Shown here: positions 1 through 12,401 of the stretch, piece by piece
How positions within the stretch are numbered: position 1 is the stretch's first letter
Layout of the letters: each line of letters starts with the position of its first letter
Assembly (NCBI GenBank): GCA_023376005.1
Contig: CM042145.1
Location: forward strand, 62,467,673-62,531,672
DNA: 64,000 bases
Source of the DNA: Doryteuthis pealeii
Taxonomy: Eukaryota > Mollusca > Cephalopoda > Myopsida > Loliginidae
Direction: 5' to 3'
Position numbers and translations under genes: made by a program
Notes under the pieces: model-generated
What the model saw: the letters and a program-made list of their open reading frames with translations, nothing else
Databases searched by the model: none
Told to the model about the DNA's origin: nothing

Positions 1-108
1 GATCCCTGTGCTACTCATACACTGAGTTGGCGAGGACCGGAATCGAACTAGGAACCATGTGGTTTCTAGCCAAACGCTCTACTGACTGAGCTAACTAGGT
101 GTGCATAC
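1..108 (-). mobile_element. Family A tRNA-derived SINE, cut by window start
   Basis: The reverse strand carries a tRNA-like head: A-box-like tTAGCTCAGT with tagagcg, B-box-like GTTCGATtCC. The shared element text 'cgccaactcagtgtatgagtagcacag' region follows. The body continues beyond position 1. Confidence 0.85.
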
Positions 109-119
109 ATATTACGTGT

Positions 120-698
<579 letters not shown>

Positions 699-1108
699 TC
701 TTGTATAGAAGTGATGTTTTCTTGTTGTTGGGTGCAAATGTACTATTTCACCACTGCTTTCCCCATGTGATTCCTGTTGTCATGCATACAAGAAATGGTA
801 TTCATTGTCTGATGTAGGTTGTTTCAGTGCTGCCAGAAGGAGGAAAGTCTTTCTGTTTTTTCATCTTTTTTTTTTTTTTTAAGTATCTTTTCTTGTCATT
901 AATCTCTTACCTCCAAATACTGTGCCAGAATAACTAGGCTTTTAATAGAATGTTCTTTGAAACAGAAAAGCTGCTAGGAAGTAAGCTTTTCTATAAGTAA
1001 CTTTTCTCTGGCAAGGTGACATGGTATTGCCTTGGTTATATCACTCAAGATGAGTGGACAACAGGTGTGGATGATTTAGAAAACAAAGCAAAAACTTAAA
1101 AAAAAAAT

Positions 1109-1628
1109 ACTAGCAAGAATATGCACCCTCTGGGTGAAAGTATTTAAATTTTAATGTAATGAAATAAATTAGAAAGACTAATGAAATTAAATAAGAACGC
1201 ATATAAAATATACACATATTACTTATTTTGATTATATTTTAATTGGTTTCTATATAAAATCATTCATAGGATTGATTGGAATATGTTGGAGAATAAAACA
1301 ATAACATTAGAGATCAACAACACCAAGTAATTATTTATTAAACACGGTTTTGTTAAAACCAGTGTGTAAATTAACCACACCACACATTATGTAAACCTTT
1401 ATTTCTTAGTGATATATAAAACACATTGCAGGATTTTAAATGCTCTAATAACACGGGCTGTTTTGAGGCAAATCTGAGATTTTCAGAGAGACGTTAAATA
1501 AGATTTATTCTATGTATTAATGTTTTTAACTATAAATTAAATGCTCATTGATAAACTTATGTAATTCCTGAGGGTATTGTGATGTAGTTTTTGGTTACAG
1601 ACAGACACCGAATCTCCTTTATAATAAG
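1109..1628 (+). repeat. Family F repeat, full copy
   Basis: The copy begins actagcaagaatatgcaccc and runs to gacaccgaatctcctttata then ataag. Shared inner blocks include ttggtttctatataaaatca, gtaaacctttatttcttagt and acgggctgttttgaggcaaa. No frame was recognised. Confidence 0.85.
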
Positions 1629-1800
1629 TAGTGTCAAGTTTTAGTAATACAGATTAAAAAAAAAAAAGAATCAGTTTTCAGTGGTAATGGTGTCAGAATT
1701 TATGTAAGAATTAGCACAAAGTTTATCTGGACAATTAACTCCTTGTTAATACAAATGATTCGCTGCTGCTGCTGCTTCTGACAGCTATTCTGAGATAGAA

Positions 1801-1920
1801 TAGACTAGCAGGACCTGTGGATATACCACAGTATAATAATTTAATTATTACGTTTGATATGTTTACTTAAGAGCTATTGCCAATTAGTTCAATATGTAAA
1901 AGGTATAATAATTTTGATTT

Positions 1921-1958
<38 letters not shown>

Positions 1959-2303
1959 CTTTCCTTCTTTTCATTATGTTCGATTGAAATGGATTAGTGT
2001 TATTGCTTCTGCGCGCTCACCTCCTCTATCTTTCCCCTACTCTCTTTCTTATATTTTTCTGTGTAGCATATCCTTCTTCTTCCTTTTCTTTCTTTCTAAT
2101 AAAAATGTAGTGGTCCATTATTTAGCTGAGGTGATGACACTCATAATAAATGAGAATTCGATGGATAAGCAACAGCAGATGATCAGGATCTACATTTCTG
2201 CATTTCATCTTGGATGCTTTTAACGGTTTCATTTTTAACCAAAGGGTGTTTCAAGATAATAATGGTCTAAAGATTAAGTAACGAATAATAATAATATATA
2301 GAC
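1801..2303 (+). repeat. Family G repeat with internal CT tract
   Basis: The start is ctagcaggacctgtggatat. It contains (CT)n at 1922-1953 and tgttcgattgaaatggatta. It continues with tccattatttagctgaggtg and ends tcatctt.. near 2222-2300. It lies between direct repeats 1687-1807 and 2304-2413. Confidence 0.83.
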
Positions 2304-2613
2304 AGTAATGATGTCAAAAGTCATGTAAGAATTAGCACAAAGTTTATTAGGATAATTAACTCCTTGCTAATACTAATGATTTGTTGCTGCTGCTGCTCTG
2401 AGATAGAATAGATTATGAAAGGATATTTTGTGTTACGTGCAGTAATTTACTATAAGATCATTTCCTCTAATTAGAATCAGATCATGTCTTCCTGACTGAA
2501 AGAACGTAAGCAGAATCTCTTAACACATTAATAGAGACACTGTAGTAAAAATTAGAAATAAAACAAGGCTTTTACCCCTCCCCACTAGGAATAAACATTT
2601 GGTCAATTTTATC

Positions 2614-3358
2614 TAGAGTGATTGTAAAATAAATCCTTTCCTATTTTAAAAATCTGTACCATATGACCTTTAGGCACCCCTTCCGCAATCTCGATTTGTG
2701 GGGACATTTTTTCTCATTTACACCGTCAAAATCCGGTTGTTTGTTAGGGGTTAGTTTTATAATTAAAAAAAAACAAAAAAACTCTAAAAATCGTCTGTTA
2801 ACAATTAACCGGATTTTGACAGTGTAAATGGGAAAAATGTCCCCATGAATAGAGATCGCAAAAGGGGTGCCTAAAGGTCATATGTTCCAAAAATCTTATT
2901 TATTTCTGAATCATTATTTTTACAAAAAATGAATGAGAACAACACACATAACATGAAGTTTTATTTAAAATCCTATATGAGCACCAGCTTTTGCCTCTAT
3001 CCTCTCCAGCTGATCTTCCCAGGAACTCTTGTGGAATGGCAGAAATAAATTCTTGTACTTGTCCTTCAAGTTCTTCCAATGTCATTGGTTTCTTCTGGAA
3101 CCAACCCCAAAGAAAAAAATTGCAAGGTGTTAAATCAGGGCTTCTGGTTGGCCACTCATGCAGACCACGTCTACCCATCCATCTCCCAGGAAAATGGTGA
3201 TTCAGCCATTCACAAACAATAGTAAAATGTGGAGGAGCATCAATAACAATCACCCTGTATATTAAGGAACATACATCAAAGAATTGAGAAAAATGTAACT
3301 GTATATAAAAGAATTATAAATAGTTTAAAATATTGAGTTACTTTACAATCAACCTGTA
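2614..3358 (-). mobile_element. Mariner/Tc1-type element copy 1, with a nested MITE
   Basis: The reverse-strand frame has MIVIDAPPHFTIV, EWLNHHFPGRW and WPTRSPDLTPCNFFLWGW. These are the catalytic-core D...PPHF and SPDLTP-DFFLWG blocks of a Tc1/mariner transposase. Only the C-terminal third is present. The ends are imperfect TIRs (gagtgattgtaaaataaatc at left; the right reads inward from caggttgattgtaaagtaac), with TA at both flanks (2614 and 3357). A separate element at 2656-2888 is inserted near the left end. Confidence 0.85.
2656..2888. mobile_element. 233-bp palindromic MITE with 8-bp target duplication
   Basis: The arms are about 75 bp: atatgacctttaggcacccc at left with its inverted copy ending ggtcatatgttcc at right. 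AAAAATCT is repeated directly at 2648-2655 and 2889-2896. A related mariner copy at 8791 shows the site without the insert. An 8-bp duplication fits hAT, Merlin or P-type transposition; the family is not determined. Confidence 0.88.
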
Positions 3359-3394
3359 CCACAACTTGAATGTTTGGTAACAATCTCCTTTTAA

Positions 3395-3695
3395 ACCCCA
3401 ACACGTTTTTATCATATATGTGCTAGAAGGCAGTGGCTGAGGGTCTTATTGTTCTGGGTATGATGTTAAAGCCGATCTGATGGTGAAGTTCCAGTTCTGG
3501 AGAATGTGAGGTACCCCTTCATCACCATTACTCCCAGGTCCACTCTGACCTGGAGTGATATTACCTGTTAGGGTCCAATCTAAAAAAATGAGTTTAGAAA
3601 AAAAAAATTGAGTATCCATCAAGAATTAATGAAATATCTTTGGCATAAAATAACCCAACAGGGATTGAAATGCCGTAAAAACTAACCAATCAGCC
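3395..3695 (+). mobile_element. Family B element, 5' truncated
   Basis: The copy matches the shared B text: gtgctagaaggcagtggctg, accccttcatcaccattact, tagggtccaatct. It ends with the tail ataacccaacagggattgaa atgccgtaaaa. Confidence 0.85.
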
Positions 3696-3821
3696 AACTT
3701 TTAAACCTGATTTATTAAAGACCATACAAAGTTTATTTTGATTTATTTTACTAATCAGAAAGAAACTGCGGTCTTTGATAAAATAAAATTTGTATAGTAT
3801 CACATTATAGTAGAATAGAGC

Positions 3822-4032
3822 TGGTGGTGTGGCCTATTTTTGGTATCATTTGGACAGCGAGGGAGTCTATCTCCTTTTCACTAGTGCTAGACCAGGGAGG
3901 TTGTTTTTGCTGAGGTGAGGTGCCATACCTACTGTCAGCTCCCAGATGCATAACTACACGGATCAGATTACCAATTTGTGGTACTCATATGCTGAGTTGG
4001 CCGGTATTGAACCTGGAACCTTGAGATTCATT
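3822..4032 (-). mobile_element. Family A SINE, head truncated
   Basis: The reverse strand has the family A body (ggagctgacagtaggt, ctagcactagtgaaaagg, agactccctcgctgtcc). The tRNA-like A-box end is missing next to 4032. Confidence 0.8.
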
Positions 4033-4101
4033 GTCATTTAATTAACTTTATTTTGAATGTTGAGCCCTATAAATGCACAAAGGGAAAAGTAAAGAAGTGA
4101 T

Positions 4102-4149
<48 letters not shown>

Positions 4150-4346
4150 GACTCTCCCATCGATTTTCGACGAATGAGGGTTCATACACACAATGAACAT
4201 CCACACAGGGATTTGTTTATAGTGGTGAAGGCTTGTGTTGGACCATCCACACTTTTTGGCACAGTCGATAGAAAGAATTGGTGCATCAAGGGTTACCTCA
4301 AACCCAATCAACGACCGACCTCAGGAATTTTGAATTAAGAGTTATC

Positions 4347-4549
4347 CTCTCCTAGACTGGTACCTACCCAAGGCTGAAGGGTCCAGTCTGCCCTACTATT
4401 TAACCCATAGCTGGAGGGAGAATATATGGATTCATACCTTTCCCAAGGGTATTAGCGCTATGTGAAATGCCAACAGCTTCATCTAGGAATTGAACTTGAA
4501 TCAACGAGTCCATTTTCCACGACTCCAACCACTAGCCCACGTGCCTCCC

Positions 4550-4556
<7 letters not shown>
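4347..4556 (-). mobile_element. Family C SINE-like element
   Basis: The reverse strand begins gggaggcacgtgggctagtg, with a tRNA-like A-box region and tgattcaagttcaattcc as a B-box-like segment. It then has the shared text 'ctatgtgaaat...tagggcagactggac'. Confidence 0.78.
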
Positions 4557-4583
<27 letters not shown>

Positions 4584-4811
4584 GCACGCACGCACTTGTT
4601 TTTGGAACTAATAACTCCTTACTAATTAAAGCATAGCCTTCTTCTCTAAATTGAGTCAAGGTATTATCTATCCTATGGACATATTTATTTGTTTGTAACA
4701 AAAGATTTTAATTGAGGTAAAACAATGCAATAAAAATAAATCAAGAGCAATAGGAAGAAAATTGTTGCCTCTTTGGCAGTATGCTTTTCTAGCAACTTGT
4801 TCAAGTAATTA

Positions 4812-5148
4812 TATATATATTTGAGGTGAATGTTAGTATTTGTATCCGTTGTAGGAGATACTTATACCAGGTTTGGGCTTAGGTGTGAAGCATTAACGTA
4901 CTTATTATGCTAATATTGTTAGCGTAATATGTTAGTTGAGGAATAAATATCTGAAAACTCTTTTTATTTATTTATTTAGACTGGTAAATTTTCAGGACTG
5001 CTACGTCCCTTCGACTGACCGTGACTATTCACAATAACAATATTAGCATAATAAGTACGTTAATGCTTCACACCTAAGCCCAAACTCCGGTATAAGTATC
5101 TCCTACAACGGATACAAATACTAACATTCACCTCAAATATATATACGC
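4812..5148. repeat. Inverted-repeat element, arms about 110 bp
   Basis: The left arm 4812-4923 (tatatatttgaggtgaatgt ... acgtacttattatgctaata) is answered by the right arm 5028-5148 in reverse complement. The loop is about 105 bp. Both ends run into TA-rich sequence. No clear target duplication was seen. Confidence 0.88.
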
Positions 5149-5176
5149 ACCAGAGGCATACGGAGACACAAAATCC

Positions 5177-5209
<33 letters not shown>

Positions 5210-5459
5210 GGTGTAACAGTTATAAACCCAGACACGAGGATGAGTAAACTATATTCAAATTTAGTCTGTTTGTTTATCCACTTTTCACTAATACCCTTTG
5301 AAAAAAAGCATGAATCTACAACTCCTTATGTTCTGTCATATTGCCAAATATCTTGACAAAGTATTCCATTACAGGACTAACATGCTAAGATGTTTAGTGG
5401 AGAAACAAATGCAATGATTGAGCACATGGGCAATAATACTGTCCCATAATGCTCAACAG

Positions 5460-5990
5460 CTCTGTCGGCTGGGTCTTCTGCAGAGGGGTAAGACTCCCCC
5501 GTCCCCAATGGAGCCACCAGTGATGTTTAAGGATTGAACCCTGGTGACTGAGTAGTCAATGACATGTGACACTCCACTTTGGCCTTTACTTAAGCTAGAT
5601 AGGCCCCTCTGATCAGTCAGCTGGTCATGTCGAACCCTAGCACCTATGTTGTCCCAATCCTATTGGCCTTATGGCAAAACCCCAACCTTTTTTTTATCAT
5701 GTACTAGAAGGCAGTGGCTGAGGGTCTTAGTGTCCTGGGTATAATGTTAAACTCTATCTGGCAAAGTTCCAATTGTGGAGCTTTGGGGAATGTGGAATAC
5801 CCCTTCATCACCATTACTACCAGGTCCACTCAGTGGTGGTACCTATTAGGGTCTTATCTAGGAGTTAAATAGAAAAAAATGAGTTTTAAAAAAAATTGAG
5901 TACCCATCAAGAATGAGTAAAACAAAATGTCTTGAGCATGATATAACCCAACAAGGGTTGACATGCTGTTAAATCCAACCAACCATAAAG
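5460..5990 (+). mobile_element. Family B element, near full length
   Basis: The element begins near ctctgtcggctggg and contains tgatcagtcagctggtcatg, ctagaaggcagtggctgagg and ccttcatcaccattactacc. It ends ataacccaacaagggttgac and gctgttaaatccaacc. Confidence 0.88.
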
Positions 5991-6372
5991 CTTAGACAAT
6001 AGCAATAAAAAGCTGTTAATTTCATTGTTATCCTTGATTGTCCATTTATAGATATGTCAGGAGGATTTATCTAGAAGTAAAAGTATTGACTTGATTATTT
6101 TATATTTAAATAACTACAAGATTAATGCGTTCAATGCAATTTAATGCATCATTGTGACATAAAATTTGGCTGGTGAGTCAATAAAAAAAAAAGATTACAA
6201 TCGCTCAGTTTTGATTTGATAGTTGATTTATCAAGGTGGGATTTCTTGATGACATTGCACAAAAATGATGTTTGTGGTTGTAGAACACTTTTAATCTGGA
6301 TTGTGCTAAACATTTGTTATGTAATGCAATCTAAGAGGAAGAGGAGGCTGCATCTTTTTTCATTATAAACTA

Positions 6373-6560
6373 CAGTGACAGCATTCATCCTAGGTTGGTT
6401 GAGCTGACTCCACCCAACAAATTCACCGTATCCCGAATGCAGGCAGACTATATGCGGCAATCCAACACAATTGAAGTTATGAGTATCAACAATTCCTGGT
6501 TCCATTGATAAACTCCATAAAGGCCTAGGCCCAGGATCAGCTTGGCATCTTGCCTGACTG
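6373..6560 (+). repeat. Family E interspersed repeat, one end only
   Basis: The sequence ggttggttgagctgactcca then cccaacaaattcacc matches the left end of the copy at 48062 and the inverted end of the copy at 12806-13176. The remainder diverges. Confidence 0.6.
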
Positions 6561-6638
6561 TTTTGAGCAAGGTTTTCAGTTAATCCCTTTAGTGTTTCTT
6601 TTAGTCCTCAGGTGGTACTGTGTTGATGGATTCACAGA

Positions 6639-6680
6639 TGATGTCACCAGGTTGTTGTCAGCAACAACCCGGTGACATCA
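6639..6680. repeat. Short perfect-type hairpin
   Basis: The arms are tgatgtcaccaggttgttg (6639-6657) and caacaacccggtgacatca (6662-6680), with one mismatch and a 4 nt loop. Confidence 0.85.
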
Positions 6681-6884
6681 TAACTGAGCCAGTGAAGACA
6701 TCTCGCAAGAAGAGCGTGCTAGAGGAAAAAGATTCTGCTTCTTGCAGAATTTTATAAAAATGACTGTATTTGATGACCCACAGGAATGTAATATCCTACC
6801 TCCTACCATTTCAATAGGGATTAAGAAAAAAAAAACAAAAAAACTATTGTATGTTACTACAAAGTTTTTTTTAGGAAATGTACA

Positions 6885-7045
6885 CAGTGACCCAAGTTTG
6901 AATCCTGGATGAAGCTATTTGCATTTCACTTTTGTGATAATGGCCTTGGGAAAGGCATGAGTCCATCTTTTCTCTCCTCAGCTATGGGTAAATAATAGAG
7001 CAGACAGGACTCTTTAGCCTTGGTATGGTAACCAGTCTCGGAGTA
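6885..7045 (+). mobile_element. Family C element, left part
   Basis: The sequence cagtgacccaagtttgaatc through accagtctcggag is interrupted by the family B element at 7046. Confidence 0.8.
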
Positions 7046-7634
7046 GCCCTGTTGACTGGGGCTTTAGAATACATCAACTGCTCCTCTGCAGAGAGTAAGA
7101 GCCTCCCCCATTCCCGGCAATGGGGCCACCTGTTGGCCGTGAGTAGCAATCTGTGATGCTTAAGAACGAATCCTGGTGGCTGAGCAGTCCATGACATGCA
7201 ACACTTCACTTCAGACTTTACTTAGGTTAGATGGGGAGGGGAGTCAGAGATCAATCGGCTGGTCAAGTCCTAGCACCTATATGATTGCCCTAATCCTATT
7301 GCCCTTATGGCAACCCCCAACCCTTTTTATCATATGGGTGCTAGAAGGCGATGGCTTAAGGTCTTCATATCCTGGGAATGATGTTAAACTCTATCTGATG
7401 GTGTGAGGTTCCAGTTCTGGAGGTCTGGGGAATGTGGAGCACTCTTTCATCACCATTGCTCCCAGGTCCACTCTGACCCAGAGTGGTAGTACCTGTTAGG
7501 GTCCCATTTATGGGTTAAATAGTAAAATATGTTTATAAAATTGAGTATCCATTAAAAATGAATTTATTTCAAAACTTTATTGGCATTAAATGACATACCA
7601 AGGTTGATATGCTGTAAAACAAACCAAACCAAAC
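7046..7634 (+). mobile_element. Family B element inside a family C copy
   Basis: The B start (gttgactggggctttagaat) follows family C sequence. The B tail here is ggcattaaatgacata...ggttgatatgctgtaaaac, the LINE-like tail subtype. After it, C sequence resumes with a repeated stretch (agtgacccaagttcaaatcc and aaccagtctaggag). Confidence 0.85.
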
Positions 7635-7754
7635 AGTGACCCAAGTTCAAATCCTGGATGGCAACCAGTCTAGGAGAAGTAAAACTGAATTTAAACCAGC
7701 AGTACTCTACTTAAATATGATGGGATATATATATTTACTAATCACCTCTGCAGA

Positions 7755-7995
7755 AGTAGGATGTGACACAAGGTCAATTTCTAAAACAGAGTTTAACAGG
7801 TTTGAATCTCGAGTTTTCCTTCTATACTGGTTACCTAGACAAGGTTAAAGAGCCCAGTCTGCTCAACTATTTATCCATAGCTGGAGGGAGAGTAGTTGGA
7901 TGCATACCTTTCCCAACCAGCTTTGTTCAGGATTTGAATTTGGACCAACGAGTCCATTTCCTACGCCTCTAACCATTACACCACACACCTCCATG
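7755..7995 (-). mobile_element. Family C element
   Basis: The reverse strand runs from ggaggtgtgtggtgtaatgg to gtgtcacatcctact. It includes ggaaatggactcgttgg and gttaaactctgttttagaaa. Confidence 0.83.
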
Positions 7996-8247
7996 GGAAT
8001 GTTATAATGTCTTGTATCTTTGTTGTGTAATTACGAGTTTGACATTAAATAATGAAGTGAAATGCTGATTATTATCCAATAGCTCATTAATTCCCAATTG
8101 ATTTTTCCCCTGCAGATCAATCAAAATGGAGGGGAGGGAACAATTAACCGATTTATTCATAATTGATTATTTTTCTTGTAAGATCCTATTTGGACAGGTT
8201 AACTTGTATACATTTAAATATATGGGTATTTTTCTTAGGATTATTAC

Positions 8248-8253
<6 letters not shown>

Positions 8254-8294
<41 letters not shown>
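8254..8294. repeat. (TA)n microsatellite
   Basis: Pure TA dinucleotide repeat of about 40 bp followed by acacacac. Confidence 0.95.
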
Positions 8295-8301
<7 letters not shown>

Positions 8302-8788
8302 CCCACCCCACCTCTTTTAAATGTTTGGATCAGATTAGAACATTTTGACACAGTCATATACTGTTAGTGTATGAACTTTTTTTTTTTTTTTTTTTTTTTG
8401 CCTGCGTTTGAAACCTTTTGAAACATTGAGTTAATCTGCTTAGTTTGGATCAAGTCTAATCCTGGATTATCAGCCTTGTCTCATTTCCTAGGTTGTCCTA
8501 CTAGAATATTCTTCAGCATTTTAACATAATTAGAATATAGTAACTGGTGTATTCTTTGCTTTGGTCCAGGTAACTCTTCTCTTATCTCTTTGAATAATAT
8601 AAACAAAAATTAAGAAATCTATAATATTAAAGCAAGAAATTGGTTGTATGTCTATCTTAAGCATAGCTAAATGGTTAGAGGGTTGAAAACTAGTCTATGA
8701 GGATAATTTAATTTGAGGATGAACATGGGATAAGAAGCATTAGGTTGCTCTATATATATATATATATATATATAATAATAATATAATA

Positions 8789-9149
8789 TAGGATGATTGT
8801 AAAGTAACTCCCTTCCCTGTTTTAAAATTCTTATAATTTATTTCTGAATCATTATTTTTACAATAATGAATTTGAAAAGAACACACAAAACATGGAGTTT
8901 TATTCAAAATTCTACATGGGCATCACCATTTGCCTCCAGCCTCTCAAGCCCCTTGGGAATTAGAATTGAACATCCAGACATCTCTATAAGGTTTCTATTT
9001 TGAAACAAAATAACCAATCTGAAAAGAAAAAGAATGCAGGTTTAATTGTCATATATTAAGGAACATACATTAAAGAATTGAGAAAAATGTAACTGCATAT
9101 AAAAAAAATTATAGTTTATTATAGGGAGTTACTTTTCAATTACCCTGTA
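8789..9149 (-). mobile_element. Mariner-type element copy 2, internally deleted
   Basis: The left end ggatgattgtaaagtaactc and the inverted right end (gagttacttttcaattaccc) form TIRs, flanked by TA. Only about 360 bp remain and no transposase frame survives. It supplies the empty-site sequence for the MITE in copy 1. Confidence 0.87.
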
Positions 9150-10580
9150 GATCACTAGAGTGTGCTACAGATTAGTTTAGAGTCAACACTGCTATTTCTA
9201 TCTGAGTTTACCATGACTGTTCAAAAGTAGAATCTGTTTATTCTTTCCCCAGAAGGAAATATTACTTATATTGTTTATCAACAAACCATTGTCAATATAA
9301 AAACTCTTTGTACTTTGTCAGAATGCTGATTGCTATTTTATATTTTGTTTTAAATGTAAGAATTTTTCCCCAATAACCTTTGATTACTTTTCCCCAAGCA
9401 ATGTTGGGTACATTAGCTAGTATAAAATATTTTATACCCTTTGATCTGTTTACATAGTATTATCTTATACATATGTGCCCAATGAAAAACTATCTATTTA
9501 TAGCACAGAATTGTTGCCCAGCAAATAAATACACCAAACATTTTTTTTTTTTTTTTTTGTATATTGTGAGTCTGAAATACTGTATTTGGTAATATTGTCA
9601 ATAGTCCTGACATTACAATAAGAATTTTTCTTCTTGATAGTCTTGTCTGGAATCTTTTCTTTCTAAAGCGGAAGAAAATATTATATTTGGAATTGTACTA
9701 TTTGCTTATTCTGGTGAAAATGCAAAATTACTGAAATTTTTCTGCAAAACTCGAATATGGTGCTATAAGATATTTGGCTGTGCAGTTTTTGAAATCCAAT
9801 TTAATATAACAATTAATTAAAAATCAATCGTTAACACACACACATATATATATATATATATTCAAATGATAAGAGACTAAGGTATTAACAATTTTATTAT
9901 TTGCTGTACCGAATAATAATTATCCAAAAGTAATTTTTCAAATTTTTGTTCAATTTGTCTGATTAGATTTTTTTTTTTTTCCTTTGTCATGATCATTTAT
10001 CAACCTGATGATTAATTTCATTGATATCTTGAATTTAAGGTGTCGGGTGAATCAAAGATAAAAGTTGCAATTATTCAAAGGGGAAATTAAAAAAACAAAA
10101 AACAAACTCTTTTAATAATTAGCATGACTGCAGTGGGGGTAGGTGATTATGCTTCCAAATTGAATGTATACACAATTTAAGATTGGTATGAGTATTTATT
10201 ATAAAATATTCTATTTATTGGACATTGGCAGGAACTAAAATAGAAATGTAGTAATTTTTGTGAATGTGCCATAAATGGGACAATGATTGGGTTAATATTT
10301 TTTAAATGACTTTGAAAAATGCTCACTATTATAGATTTTAATGTAAAAAAAAAAAAAATTTCAAATTTTTCATAACTAAGTCATTAAATGACTTAGAAAA
10401 ATTCTCACTATTATAGATTTAAGATATTACAAACTTTTCATAACATAACTAAAAACATTTTTCTCCATAGTTTTCTTTTTCTTTTTCCTAAATTTTTAAT
10501 GAATTAAATGTTGAAACTGTTTATGCTTTTTGATATTTTTTTTGTTATTAATAATGCTTTTTCTTTTCTTTTTTGGATAG

Positions 10581-10692
10581 AATGGACAAGGATGGTACAT
10601 TAAAAATTGATTGGGATGAATGGCGAGAGTACCTTCTTCTACATCCAAGTCAAAGTATTCATGATATCATTGCTTATTGGAGACACTCTACA
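10581..10692 (+). CDS. SCaMC: SCaMC exon: last EF-hand and linker helix
   Basis: The exon lies between acceptor ttttggatag and donor GTAAGT. Its first base closes a codon begun in an exon outside the window, and 37 full codons follow, ending in phase 0. The product starts MDKDGTLKIDWDEWREY. The 12-residue EF loop is DKDGTLKIDWDE, with acidic residues at loop positions 1, 3, 9 and 12, so calcium binding looks intact. It matches the fourth EF-hand of SCaMC proteins, followed by the amphipathic linker (SIHDIIAYWRHST) that in this family contacts the carrier domain when calcium is low. The three preceding EF-hands should be on upstream exons. A mariner remnant begins about 60 bp past the donor. 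The first ATG here is internal to the protein, not a start codon. Confidence 0.93.
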
Positions 10693-10754
10693 GTAAGTTT
10701 CATTTAACTTTTCTTTATTTACTAGGAAATGGTTCCAGTCAAAATTATGGTCAG

Positions 10755-11307
10755 ACAGGGTTGTAACTCACTATTCAAAAATTCTTATTTCTGAATAATT
10801 ATTTTCACAACAAATGAATTTGAGAAGAACGCATAACATGAAGTTTTATTTAAAATTCTATATGGGCACCAGCATTTGCCTCCAGCCTCTCAAGCTGCTT
10901 GGGAATCGTATAAGCTGATTTTCCCAGGAACTCTTGTGGAATGGCAGAAATAAATTCTCATATTTGTCCTTCCAGTTATTCGAAAGTCGTTGGTTTCATA
11001 GACTTGCTCCTTGAACCAACCCCAAAGGAAAAAGTCACAGGGTGTTAAATCGGGGCTGTTGGCCGGCCACTCATGTGGACCATGTCTATCCTTCCATCTC
11101 TGAAGAAAATAGTGATTCAGCCATTCATGAACAACAATAGCAAAATGTGGAGGAACACCATCTTGCATAAAAATCATGTTTTCAATATTCTCCTAAGTAT
11201 TGACAACTGAACAGATTTCATCTGGTAGCAACTTGATATTGGAACTGGATATAAAAAAAAACTTATATATAGTTTAGAATATTGAATTACTTTTCAATCA
11301 TCCTGTA
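10755..11307 (-). mobile_element. Mariner-type element copy 3
   Basis: The reverse strand reads MIFMQDGVPPHFAIVVHEWL and WPANSPDLTPCDFFLWGWFK, the Tc1/mariner catalytic blocks. The right TIR (attacttttcaatcatcctg) is intact and the left is degraded. The copy starts about 60 bp after the donor of the SCaMC exon at 10581-10692. Confidence 0.85.
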
Positions 11308-11350
11308 TTTGTATGTTCAGACTAATATTAGAATGTAACTGGCATCTGAG

Positions 11351-11625
11351 TGGAGGTGCTCATTGTGTAATGGTTATTGTAGGAAATGTACCCAAGTTCA
11401 AATCCTGGATGGGGCTGTTTACATTTCACATAGTGCTAATACCCTTGGGGTAAATAGTAGGGAAAGCCTGTTTTTTTTTAATTTTTTTTTTTAACCTTTT
11501 TATGGCAACAGGTCTAGAAGAAAAACTCTCACTTCAAACCTGTTAAACTTCACTTAAAAATTGACCTTGTGCCAGATTCTGCTTGTTTGGAAGGGTTGGG
11601 TAAACACACCCACCCACACACAAAT
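11351..11625 (+). mobile_element. Family C element with internal poly(T)
   Basis: The start is tgtggaggtgctcattgtgt-like text at about 11351. It contains caaatcctggatggggctgt and ctgttaaacttcacttaaaa. A T-rich run replaces the middle. Confidence 0.8.
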
Positions 11626-11927
11626 TTGGTTGAATACTACGGAACACTTCTTATTGTTCTATTTTTGCTGATGTTTAAACCCTCATGTTTTCTTATGTTG
11701 GGGTCTAAGTAATAGAGGAGGTGCCCCAAGTTTCATAGCAGCTAGCCCAGGTCAAACATTCCCTTTTTTAAAAAATCTCACAAAATGATTTTGATGTTTT
11801 TTAAAAAAATTATTTGGTCGTATTTATTTATTAAAAAAAAAGAATTAAATTTAATTTGCTTTGCAAACTCACTTTTCCCTAATCCAAGAGCTTAATGGGT
11901 GACCCAACAGTTCACATTTTATCTAGT

Positions 11928-11956
11928 ATGTATGTATGTATATATATGTATGTATG

Positions 11957-12009
<53 letters not shown>
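11928..12009. repeat. (TATG)/(TA)n microsatellite
   Basis: gtatgtatgtat units give way to (TA)n. It abuts the hairpin at 12014. Confidence 0.95.
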
Positions 12010-12011
<2 letters not shown>

Positions 12012-12013
12012 CA

Positions 12014-12096
12014 ACACTATCTACCTAAGTTTCACCTGAATGGCTCTTCAGAATTATCCTGAAGGGCCATTCAGGTGAAACCTAGGTAGATAGTGT
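12014..12096. repeat. Hairpin beside a TA tract
   Basis: The arms are about 39 nt: acactatctacctaagtttc at left and the inverse ending ggtagatagtgt at right. They follow a (TATG)/(TA) tract. The right arm contains ctgaagg...ggtgaaacctagg, a member of the CTGANGA/GAAA motif class. Confidence 0.87.
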
Positions 12097-12355
12097 CTGA
12101 CTCATATAGGTCCTTATAATCATGCTCTACTTAATGTATTGAGCACTTGTTACATATAAAACTTAGAAAACTCCCCCAGTGTTTTTTTTCTTTTGGCCAA
12201 TACATACAATACTGATGATTGCTTTCAGAAAGTATGGATGTGCCGGTCTTTTCTTTTAAAAAAAAAAAATTCCCCAGATGTCAGTTTGAAAAAATTATTT
12301 TATTTTGAAAAACTGAATTACCTGGGTTTTTTCCACACCGGTAGAGTTTAGAATT

Positions 12356-12401
<46 letters not shown>

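Noticed and set aside
1984..2223. 79-residue Ser/Phe-rich open frame
   Set aside because: It lies in family G next to the CT tract, and the frame is not kept in the copies at 23.6 and 32.1 kb.
7176..7406. 76-residue open frame (and similar ones at 13380, 37609 and 45755)
   Set aside because: They fall inside family B copies, differ between copies through frameshifts, and match nothing recognisable.
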